Part shown: positions 46,363 through 57,169 of the stretch, one piece after another
Position numbering within the stretch: the stretch's first letter is position 1
Layout of the letters: each line of letters begins with the position of its first letter
Origin: Rhodocollybia butyracea
Taxonomy: Eukaryota > Basidiomycota > Agaricomycetes > Agaricales > Omphalotaceae
Length of the DNA: 64,000 bases
Direction of reading: 5' to 3'
Assembly: GCA_015501585.1 (NCBI GenBank)
Contig: JADNRY010000335.1
Location: 1 to 64,000 of the forward strand
The notes under the pieces: model-generated
Database searches by the model: none
Seen by the model: the letters and a program-made list of their open reading frames with translations, nothing else
What the model was told of the DNA's origin: nothing
Position numbers and translations under genes: made by a program

Positions 46363-48165
46363 ATGAGTGAAGACAAAGTTTGGAAGGTAAGCAGCTGCTG
46401 TTCTTGCAGATTGTACATCCTAACACTTGATTATCAGATACTAGAGCCACCGCAGAGGTATATCTCACTGACAGAAATCTCAAGTCATACACTGGAAGGG
46501 ACACGGCAGCCAATTGTGATTGGCGTAGATGCACGGTAATGCAATTATTTCAAGTTTGCTGAAACCTACGAATCTTGGAGCTGATATATCATTAGATATT
46601 GGATGCTCAGGGCACAAGAGCGAGCAGAGCACTATTTTGGCGCAAGGAAAGACAAAGAGTTAAGATACCTGCTTCTCCTGTGGGTGTGTAGGCTTCGGGA
46701 AAAGGCTGTAGTTGCTGTCTTTGTCTTCAATGGACCGGAGGTCCCTCATCATGCCCATGGGCCATTTACGGTTCCATTTGCGGATGATCTCATAGGGTTT
46801 TTTCAACAGCTTATCAGAAGTCAAGGGTTCTATGTTCACAAGGTACCTTCAATCCTCGGTCCTTTTTCACTGTCACAGTATGAAACTTTCCTTAGGCCAC
46901 TGGAGATGCAAGTGTGGGACTCTGGCAAATTGATAAACGAGTCGATGCTGTTATGACCGAAGATGTTCGAGTCTTGGTTTTTGGTGCTGTATCTCTTTTC
47001 CATATGTGTGTATCTCCACTAGTTGCTCTTTTTTAATAATTCATCCTATCTCTTTTCAGCGCAAAATTCTTTGAAGATCTCGACACAGTTGCATTTTTTT
47101 CTACGGAAGACCTTTCCCAGCGCAACGAGAGGCCTATTACCCCTCATGGTATTTTTCTTCTCTTGATTCTCATGGGAAGCGACTATGCTAGCGTGAGGAT
47201 CATTGTTTTCCTCTGGATTTTATGAACATTCATTTTTCAATTACAGGGTATTCCAGTACTTACCGCCGAATTAGCCTATGCTCTCACAAACACAGCGCTC
47301 AAAAGTCTCCTGATCTTTGCGGTGGAGGACTTCACACCACTTCGACTTCAAGAATATCTGCACGTGTGGAAAGATGCTCTTGAAAGTGAAATCAGGAATA
47401 ATACACACGAATTTTTGCCTTCTGCATTGCCTGATCTTGCCGATTTCATTCAGGCGGTACAGGATTTTCCCAATTTCCACGCAGCAACATATCTGGCCCA
47501 ACCTTTCGGCACACAGCTTACCCCCTTCCCAACATGGTCTGTACAACCTCCAGATCTTGTGGACACCTCAGACGTCTGTCAAGAAGTCTTTAACAATGCG
47601 CGCGCAGAACATATGCCAATGATGCTGTCTCATATCTGGACCACATTTGTTGTGGGGTCTCTTCTTGATGTATGTGTTTATCACTATATTTTCCTTGATT
47701 TTTTACTGTTATTCAGGTTGAATGTAACCACAAAGCTCGTTATAACATTCATGCCTCAATACGTGTTACCGATGTTCGGCTTTGTAACACCATTACCACT
47801 TATCGTCTGGATGTTCGCATCAACAATACTTTTTGCAATGCTCATGTTCCAGGTCGCAGAATTCAATTTTGGCTACCAACAGCAATCGTAGGCTCTGTAC
47901 TTTGTTCCGCAGTTCAAGACTATCAGATTGACCTAGTTGTGAACACCAAGAGGCCTATTGGGTATTCAAACGCAAAGCTTCTTTTAGTACATTGATTTAT
48001 AGGAGTATGTCTTCTTCACAAGCTGATATTATTATTTAGTTGCCTCCTTTGTCCACCGCAGGGATTATACGTCTTTGTCACATTCTGGGTAACCAAACCG
48101 ATACGGTTGAGACAGACTCAGAGGAAGATGACACAAAGTTGGAGGTCGTAGTAGAACTACTGTAA
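46363..48165 (+). CDS. XPG/FEN1-like nuclease-family protein with altered catalytic residues
   Basis: Exons 46363-46386, 46438-46535, 46596-46842, 46896-47005, 47060-47192, 47247-47669 and 47717-47961 join in phase; the last joint to about 48165 is unresolved. XPG-N is seen as MSEDKVWKILEPP, IVIGVDARYWMLRAQERAEH and AVFVFNGPEVP. XPG-I is seen as RVDAVMTEDVRVLVFGA, and the helix-hairpin region as LLLILMGSDYASGIPVL. In active FEN/XPG nucleases seven acids bind two metals. Here VDA and SDY keep theirs, but FDGP is FNGP, the GEAEA segment is GDASVG, and the second Asp of the DxD pair is Arg. The fold is therefore kept and catalysis probably lost. No nonsense mutation was seen in the resolved exons. 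It may be a non-catalytic relative, as occurs in basidiomycete XPG-like expansions. Confidence 0.75.
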
Positions 48166-48338
48166 AGTTTAAACATCAATATTACAACTTTTGGTTGCTC
48201 TAGCTTCTTGTACAAATTTAATTGTGTATTGTAATTTATAACCACGTCAGCTCAAGAGTGAAGGGCACTTTGGCAGCAATGAAACAGGGGCCGGCTCTTC
48301 TAACGTCTATTTCCAATGTTCAACCTTTCCGGATTACT

Positions 48339-50662
48339 ATGCCAAAAGCAAAAACACAGAAGCCAAAGACAAAAAAAACACAGAAGTCAATGGTGAAAAA
48401 CAGTGTACTGTCAATTGATGAGCTGAACCAGGCTGGTGCACAAACTCGTGAGGATCACGGTCAGGCAGGGAGAACCAAGAAAAACTACAACAGTTACCTG
48501 GAACGAGGAGATAAAATCCTTGACGGGATAGTCCAGGCTCGTAAAGCAGCAGAGAAGGAAGGAAAGGTCTTCTCTGATGGCGTCGTGTCTTCCGAATTGG
48601 CCAAAGCATTTGACAATCCACCTAATAAGTGGTCATCAAAGGCGCTTGAACTCATCCTGATCCAGAAATGCATCCATGAAGGATGTGGAAGGAGCACCAT
48701 GGACGGAATGCATGCAGCATATGCGAAACGCTGGGATGAAATGTATGTCGATAGATCCAAAGTTCAATAAGCTATTATCTTACAGATAGAATCAGGGATG
48801 GTGAAAAGTATGCAGGCGAGACTTACCATTGGGATGAGAAGACAGGCATCATTACTGGAAATCCAGCGCGTTCTCATCTCATAAATACCTTTCGACAAGT
48901 CATCAAGACAAGAGAAGCAGCAAAAGGAGTTGAAGCAACTCGAAACCATGCTGAAGCAATGACAGTTGAGGATATTGAAGCAATGGTTGCTTGATCAGAG
49001 AGTGTATGCCCAAAATCTGCTGTTGACCTGGTTCTCGCTGGCTCTGACCAGAATGCTGAACATGTAATACTTGTGATAAAGCATACCTTTCTCCGAGGGT
49101 TCTTAAGTTCAGGTTTTATACTGTGGACAAGGTACGTTTATTGCTGCAATCAAACAAAAAAAATACATCTGAAACTCGAAAATACATGTAGGAACAATGA
49201 GCTATGCAAGTTACAGCATGGAGATCTCACCTGGAACTGTCGCAGTGTTGCACCAGACTTCATAGAGCATTTTGAGGTTCATCTTGAAAATAGAAAAGGA
49301 TGGCAGAAGAAGGCGGGTTATGATCTGCATCCAACAGGTAAGAAGTTGTTTGACTACAATTTTTGATTGGCTTACTCTGTATGTTTTTTTTTTGCACTGT
49401 AGACAATATCTATGATATCTACCCTCAGCCGGTCCATGCAATGAACATGCACTACCATCTGCCTGTCTGGATGAGTGTTTACCGTCATTTTCTTGGGCGA
49501 GAATTTGAGCGCAGTGACTTTGTTTTCCCATTTATCTCTGTGAACGGAACAATCCAGCCTAAACGAGAGATACAGAGCCACGAGATAATCCAGTCACTCA
49601 TCCAAGAGGCAGCAGCGGCGGCAGGATTGACCAAGATTTTTACGACACATTCCTTGCGCCGAGGTGGGGCCCAGTACCGTTTCATGTGGGCAGAAGGAAA
49701 ACAGCGGTGGTCACTTACCATTGTCTGCTGGTGGGGAGGGTGGGCTGAAGATGAACGAGTCAGTGATTCCTAAACAAAATTAGCCTTTGTTTGATCAGTA
49801 CCTGGCAACCGTAGGTTGATACATTGATGAAATACTTGATGGATTCCTTGCAAAGCTACGAGACTGGACACGGAAATGCGCTCTGTCCTTCGAGACTTGA
49901 ACCAGCAAAAAGCTTTATGAGCGATCACTCACTGGACCAGCCTGTAACAGTGAATGACTTCCGTTGTTTTGCAGATGCCATGATGGGTGCAAATCAGCAA
50001 GTTATTGATATGCTGTGTGCGGCACCTGAACTCTCTTTTGTGCATATGCGCCATATGTCCTTGGCAGGCACAGAAGCACAAGGGAATGCTCTGCGGCCCT
50101 CTCCAGTCTTGAGTGCTGAGCAGTCGGTGGAAAGTATCTCAGTGCAGAAGCACCGCCGCCAGAAATCAATCAAGGAAAGGAACGCACCAATTCCGGCGTC
50201 ATCATTCCCGACATCCCAAAGCATGGCGAGGATTTGTTCCTTGCCGTAGTAAAGCAGTGGGAGGAAGGGGATCCTTCACACGGGTTAGTTACACCACTCA
50301 AAGATTGGCCTGTTGAATGGTATACAGGGACTATGCGTCTTGTCACTGGCACAAAGCGCTCTAACCGTAAATTGGTTGCTGACGAGTATGAGCGGTGAGT
50401 ACTCGAGTAACTAAAGCTGTATGATTAGGAAATTCTTACCCTGGTCTCTTGAAATAGGCTCGGACGGTCCAAAGATGCATTCAAAGCAGCATATCCAGGG
50501 GTTTACAATAACCTAACCAAGCTCTATGCTGCAATCCGAGCAAGAAACCCAGGATGTATGCGCAAGAGCAAAAACGGGTCGCGAGAAGAGCGCGAAAGAC
50601 AAAGGAGGAACACTGGTGGCGCTCATGGAGGTGAGAGTGGATCTGAAGATGGAGGGGAATGA
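48339..50662 (+). pseudogene. Crypton-type tyrosine recombinase with GCR1_C-like domain, two lesions
   Basis: Exon 1 (MPKAKTQKP, then RTKKNYNSYLERGDKIL) is followed by a core with RNNELCKLQHGDL (first catalytic Arg), TTHSLRRGGAQYRF (His-x-x-Arg), WWGGW and TLMKYLMDSL (Tyr nucleophile). This is the tyrosine recombinase set. The C-terminal part reads VKQWEEGDPSHG, PLKDWPVEWYTG and KAAYPGVYNNLTKLYAAIR, the GCR1_C/Hot1-type DNA-binding pattern known from fungal Cryptons. An in-frame TGA at 48992-48994 sits where TGG is likely, and a frame change occurs near 50151 between the recombinase and GCR1_C parts. The element is therefore probably immobile now. Cryptons lack terminal repeats, so its ends were not located. 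Confidence 0.8.
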
Positions 50663-51470
50663 CTGGCTGCAAACGTTGAATAATACAATCAAGCCTTTAT
50701 AATAATTCTGACCTGACTAACTTACCGTATTTTATGTACATTACTTCACCGCATCGTTATAAGTACGAAATCGTTTTAAGTACGAAACCCTAATCCAGAC
50801 ATCCTTTTGTACAGCGGGACGCGTTGAAAGGGCGTTGAATACACACTGCCGGCAACGTAAAGTAAGTTAAACGCTCGGCAAATCCGGCTCACCCGGCTAG
50901 GTTCAATAGCGATCCCGATCCGATCAATCTTTATTCAAAACGGTGACGCCAAGCTGACACCACTACGCCAGAGTAAGCCTCCGTGGCCGCGTAGTACTGT
51001 AAATTATCAGACATAAGTATTCTTCTTTTAAAGCCAACCTCTTTAAAGCCAACCTCGCACAGCAAAAGCAACGTGAACCTGACGCCGTCTCAAGCTCGGG
51101 CAATCGACACTAAAGTGTGGTTGTCCGGCAGCGGGCCGGTACGGAATCTGTGGCTAGTGCGAAGCAGCAAATGTCGTCGTCGTCATTTTTCATGCCGACG
51201 AGGGAAGAGATTTCCTTTATCCACAAAACTTGAGCAACAGTGTGATACTAGTTGTATGCACATATATGGCGATTCAGTGGAATCGGACGGTGCGATGAGG
51301 CTGGATTACTTCGACAGTTTTGGATGATGGACGTTCAAATGTTGAATCTTATCCCGAGTCTCCAAACCATGATTACGGGACAGGCAAATCGTAAAACGAA
51401 TGACGTGTTCATTTGAGTACAGTATATATAGTACAGTTAAGAGCTAGATGTAGAAGTAGTCCTGACCACA
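50663..51470. other. Spacer between the Crypton gene and the Mutator-like element
   Basis: No gene seen. It includes two AAGCCAACCTC words near 51031 and 51047 and ends with the left target duplication (CTGACCACA, 51462-51470). Confidence 0.5.
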
Positions 51471-54400
51471 GGATAAAACTATTGGGAAACCCCAACTTTT
51501 GCGGAAACCCTGGGTTGCTTGGGCACCCCCGACGAAATCTCATTTTGAGGTTTCTGGGAGTTGGCCGTAGCCGGCTGGATGCTCCATTTGGTCTGTACTT
51601 AGTCAGCCGCAGTGTACTTTCGTCGTTTTCGCACTTCGTGCTTCGTTGTTGTCTCTTCCGCTGGCGCATCAATCTTTTCTTCAATGCTAGTCTGCGGGTA
51701 TCCAGAACCTGTCTTCTTTTTTACCTTCTCGCCATCGCAATAAACATTTCCGCTGTTTTATGTTCACTTTTTGGCTCGACGTTCGGCGAAGTAAGACCTT
51801 GGGCAGGATATATGAAGGTCATTTCTTGAAAGAGATGTAAGTAAGCAGTTCTCCATCCCCAATGGCCAACGACATAGAAATGTCTCGTCTTAAACTTGCT
51901 GCTGCTGAATATAGCACTCCTTCTCCTCATGCTGCATATTCTGACTCGTACTTTTCTAAACTGTCATTTTCCAGTGCTTCTGAGATTTCTCTCCCCGTTA
52001 TCGCTGAAAAAGGCTCGATTGTACAATGGACATTCCACCCCAGTGTACCATCCACTGCGGCAGCCACTGTCATTCTACCACACGACATTGTCCCTCATAT
52101 CAGTGATCTTCAGCCAATAATTCAAGGGATGGAAACTGCATTTATCGATGGGTCTCGTTCCGTTGTTGTTAGCTCGTACCTCGGAGGAGAGTGTGTCGAG
52201 GCAATGTATCATTTTTCCAAGGTATGTTTTTGATATGTTTTTGAGCTTACAGTGGCCTTATTTCTTTCAGATCCGGTTATTTGTTTCGGTTAACAATAAT
52301 TATCTGTCTGTCGATGCCGCCAAAAAACTGGTTGACGCTCTTGATGAGTCGTCTCTATCAGCTGAACTCCTTGCCCGATTCATGCAGGAGAAAATTCGCC
52401 AGCAAATTCATGGCTTCTCTGCAACTTGTGCACTATGGAATCTTGGGAGTTTGCTTGACGAAGAGTGGCTTTATGACGATATTTTGAATTGCCTGTCAGA
52501 AATCTTGTACTTCCGCAATGCTGCTCTCTGTAGTGCTTCAGAGCTTCCTTCGTTTTTGTTCCTCCCTACTCGTTTCCTGGAAAGTGCCAGATTGTTGTTC
52601 GCTGGGTCTGGTAATATTACTGCATATAGCCCAGAGCTTCTTGCGCTTCGTCAGCGTCTCAGAGCATTAGAGTCGCGATATCTCCTAGCATTTATTGCCG
52701 AAGATAATGGCCATTATTCAGGTTACCGTCTTGAAGGGTCCACCAGAATCCTCGAACATGGTGATTCGCTTTTGGCCAAGTGTGCACCTGACATCGGTAG
52801 TGTCCTTAACTGGATTCTCGCTGGTATTTCTGGACCTTTGACTGTCGAGTCCGGTATTATCCAGCTTCAACCGGGGATTGGGCCTGGGAGTGGAAGTTGT
52901 GGCGTGGCAGCATTCAATTTCATCGAGGAGGAGGTTGACAATTCTGTCCCAGCTTGGACACCTATTGACTTGCCACAATTCCGTAGAAAGATGCTTCTTG
53001 ATTTGGTGGTGTATCATTTCATCGCGTTGGACACAAAAGGGGTTCGTACTTATACCTGGGTAATGATGATTGATAATAACATTTGTGACAGACTTTCCAT
53101 GATTGGGTTACACCATGCCTGTCAACTCATACAACGAGCAGGACTGAGTCGGCTGCCGCTGGTTATGAAGATTATAATTTGTATCGACCAACGGTATGTT
53201 ATTCTGTGTGATACATTCCAAAGTACATCATAGGCTTAAACATTTCTCAGAGTTCACATCCAATTCATCGATTCATATCATCGACACGAGTTGTCGAGCA
53301 CAAGCCCTCTCTTCCATGGGTTGGTCATTTACCAGACGTCGCGTCATCCTTCAACGCCTCACTAGGCTCTCCAATCTCTCTCAATATGCCGTGTATGAAT
53401 CAGAATGCATCGCCTTCTATTAGACAAAGATTTCGCCAGCTGTCCGTGTCGCCTGCTAGTATCATCAGTGTTTCCTCGACGTCAACTCCGATTGCTGGTG
53501 TCAAGCGTGAGCGAGAGGAATTGGACAAGATATCCGCTCCAAAGCGTCGTCTCCACTTTGCTGAACATTCACAATCTGTCTCTCCGGTGTTGCCTCTGAT
53601 ATTCCCGGTGAAGCAAGATCGCTCACCATCTATTACTCTCCTATCATCTCCAGCGAAGAAAGAGCGCTCACCATCAATTACTCTCCTATCGTCTCCTCCA
53701 GTGAAGAACGAGCGCTCACCGTCAATTACTCTGCTGTCACCATTATGGCGAGTGAAGAAAGAGGACGGAATAGTTGTAAAATCACCTATGCACTGTATCA
53801 ATACTCAACGGGGAAAAAGACTCGTTCTCCCCTTTCTATCTCAACTCTCCGTTTGCCGCACAAGAGGAAACCTCGTTCATCGTCTATTGAATGTATTTCT
53901 CCATTCCATGTAAAGCCTGAAGCTTCGATGAAGTCAGAACTTACTGAATTCAAAGCCAAAACTCACAATTCTGTGACAACAGCACCAGGATCAGTTGCTG
54001 TTGGAACCGTGTTTCAATCATTGGAGAAAGCGTGTAACGCTGTTCTGAAACAGCAAGAGCATCTTGGACACAAGTGGAGAAAGGGACAGTCAAAGCTTGA
54101 CAGATATGGATATCTGCGAAAACTGATTCTACGATGCAACCGTTATGGGGTTCACACTCCACACCATCTTCCATCTATTGACCCAGCCGATTTCCGCTCT
54201 GGTAAAACAGTGAAGACTGGGTGTAATGCCCGTGTCAATCTCTGCCGTTCGGGCAACCTGTGGCGAGTCTCGCTCACAGATTGGAAACACAACCATGACC
54301 GGTTGATTCCACTTGGTGGACACGCATCACGGCCGCCAACGCATGACCAGAAAGATGTTGTTTCTAAGCTCACCACTGGTGGTGTTCCTTTTTCACGAGC

Positions 54401-56879
54401 CCAGGTTGCTTCAGTCCTAAAATCTCAGTCCATCGGCCATTCCTTGGAACCTCGGCAAATAGGCAACCTCATTGCTGCATCTCGACAGCTTGCACGCAAA
54501 GACACTCAGGACCTTGGGGGTAATATGAGTGCCATCTTACGGAGTCTCGAGGAGAAGAACCGAACGGATCCTGGATGGCGGTACCATATCCGAGTGAATG
54601 AATCATCTACTGTCGTTGCTGTATTTTGGCAGTCTCCTCTCCAGGTTGAGCTTTCCCGACGCTACAGTGACGTGATTATCAACGATAACAGTTACAATAA
54701 AGTTGATTGCCAGTATCCCCTCAATACTGGTATCATCGTGGATGGTCATAATCGCTCACGCAACATATGGTACTGTTTTCATCGCTTTGAAGATACTGAA
54801 ACATTCGCTTGGGTTATTCGTTGCTACCTCGGAGATGAGAGTGAAGGGGATTCTATTGACCCTCCTGAGGTTTATATCAGTGATAGGCATGGGAGTCTTA
54901 TCGCCAGCGTTGCCGAAACATTACCAACCTCGTTCCATGTATATTGCCTCCATCACTTAGAAGGGAATGTTGATGACAACCTCCGTGTATGTCTTGGTGT
55001 GGAGTGGCCAAATTTCTTACGCGACTTCTGGGCCGCATATCGTGCTATTTCCCCTGAGGAATTTGACAGGCTCTGGAATCATCTCGTTTCAAGGTATCCA
55101 TCTGCAAAGGTCTATCTTGATGAACAGCTTTACCCTTGTCGTACACATTGGGCTTGGGCATGGATCAGTGTTCGCTTCACAGCAGGTATCAGGACAAGTG
55201 GAAGATCAGAATCTGAGCACCGCGTCCTTAAAGCTGTTGGTGGACCAAAGAAAACTTTGTACGAAGTTTTTACTGGTCTGAATGAACGAACAAACGGCCA
55301 ATCCAGTCAAGATATGATACGTGCACGAGATGTAAGTCTTATATCTTTCGTTTTACTAGATCATTTAACATTATAATTAGGCTTCTCATCGTCAACATCC
55401 ACATAGTATCGAATCTGTGTTCCCAATTATATTAGCTCAACTACGGGAGCACGCAGGTCCATATGCTCTTCAGACTTGCTTCCGCGAGATGCAAGAAAGC
55501 ATGTTTTACACCACAACTACTTTGCAACGTCCAGAAGGCATCCGAGAATGGGTAAAATCTCCTCTTTTGGTCTAAGGTCACAGTGTTGCTGATGTTTAAT
55601 TCTTTAGAACGAGTACGCGATCCAAATCAACAATGAAATTGGCTATGAGTGGGAAAACTCCGAGGAGAAGGTTAGTGTTTTATATTCATGCTTCGACATA
55701 TGCTGATCTTACCATAGAGTGCAAGTAATGATTTCACAAACGATAAAGCGTACATCTCCACTCGATGGATAATTCGACTCGTTCTAAAGCAAAAACTTCA
55801 AATACGACATATCTTCCGTGTGAAGCGACTTGCTGGCATAACAACTCATTATCTGGTAGTGCTCAAGGATGGACGAGCAATTTGTGACTGCTGCATGCAA
55901 CTTAATCTTGGCATTCCATGCCGACACTACTTCCAGATCTTCACAAAAGTTGAGGGCTTGACATTCAGCATTGGCATGATTCGTGCAAGGTATGTCTACC
56001 CGTATATTTACACTTGCATCGTCTGCTTATCTGTGAATGCCAGATGGCTGCAAAACCCGCGTTTGGAAGCAGACTCCATCCAACCTGCGACATTTAATCA
56101 GGGTGCAGAACGATCCTCTCTCTATGCTTCATTCTCGAGCTGCCAATGGCGGCTCAGTCCAATCCACTACATACTGCCAGAAACATTGTTTCAGCTCCAA
56201 ACACTAATACAGTGCCTTCTCGACTGGCTTTCCACGAAGCACATGCTGCTCTTAGACCTATTCTCGCTGGAATCCAGACTGAAGATGATCTCGGGGAGCT
56301 TATTGACCAGTTACATGAGATTCGGTACTTGTTCTACTTTACTTTGTTTATAACTACACTGACATTCATCTGAAATCCAGAGACCGTGGAGATGAAGAAC
56401 GGCGCATGGAAACCTTAAACGATCCGCCCATCTACAATCCCAAAGGACGCCCACGAACTCAACGGCTTACAGCAGCGCATGAAGGTCGACCTCGAGGGGG
56501 AGGGCAAAAAAGCGAGTCGAGGTACAGGGCGGAAGTGTGGGGTATGTCGTCAGGAAGGTCATACACGGCCAAATTGCCCGTTGCTGCAGCCATGTGGGCC
56601 AGATTAGGCGTAGGACAATGGTTTCAAACTGTCACGGTTCTAGTGATAGCAGCAATATTCTGGTAATGAAAATTAGATGAAACATCTCTTATAGTGTTCA
56701 ATAATATGTTTCTGGTGGCTTAAAATGATATCTACTCAAACGACCGTTTTTTCCGCAGCCTGCGGTGAGTCGAGCTAATCTCGGCGCCACAAATACGGCC
56801 CTTGGCCGTGACCACTATGGGTTCCCACATAATCGTCTGGGGTTTCCGCAAAAGTTGGGGTTTCCCAATAGTTTTATCC
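51471..56879 (+). mobile_element. Autonomous-looking Mutator-like element (MULE), 5.4 kb
   Basis: The ends are perfect 40-bp inverted repeats: 51471-51510 begins GGATAAAACTATTGGGAAAC, and its reverse complement ends at 56879. Both sides carry CTGACCACA (51462-51470 and 56880-56888), an exact 9-bp target duplication as expected for Mutator-like transposons. Inside is a long spliced gene (51862-56607) with an Ulp1-like domain, a MULE transposase core and a SWIM finger. Perfect terminal repeats and target duplication indicate recent insertion, about 290 bp downstream of the mutarotase stop codon. Confidence 0.93.
51862..56607 (+). CDS. Ulp1-like protease domain fused to MULE transposase with SWIM finger
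   Basis: Exons 51862-52221, 52271-53040 (approx.), 53090-53192 and 53250 onward are in phase. An intron at about 53774-53819 links the two large frames. The N-terminal part has an Ulp1/C48-like triad: His in EDNGHYSGY (52712), Asp in HGDSL, and Gln...Cys in LQPGIGPGSGSCGVAAF (Cys at 52898). A Ser-rich linker has repeated RSPSITLLSSP units. The transposase has NDNSYNKVD, EVYISDRHGSLIASV, CLHHLEGNV and TSGRSESEHRVLK, giving the D-D-E set. The SWIM finger is CDCCMQLNLGIPCRH, followed by later helices. The zinc knuckle CGVCRQEGHTRPNC lies one frame off, after a G/A run at 56496-56511. Alternatively protease and transposase are two genes; continuity of the repeat-rich linker favours one. Confidence 0.78.
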
Positions 56880-56888
56880 CTGACCACA

Positions 56889-57169
56889 GGTTCCCTGCGA
56901 GACCTCATCTTTGTTCCGCGATTGTTGGCAGCAGATCGCGTACCAGTGAATATTCGGCTAACAAATGATACAAAAAAGAACCTGCGAATAATTCACGGCC
57001 TCCTCAAGAAAAAAAAACATAGATCCGGATTCTTAGACAGTGCTGAGGATTAAAATCATATGTACATGATGCGTAAAAATAGTAAAAACAAACATAGAGT
57101 TAAACAATAAACCTCCCAAAGTTACTCTTTCTCCACCCCACCACGGTCCGGAAGCAGTCATTGAAAAAA
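56889..57169. other. Spacer between MULE and mutarotase gene
   Basis: The 3' flank of the mutarotase gene; part of it is duplicated at 39537-39690. Confidence 0.5.
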
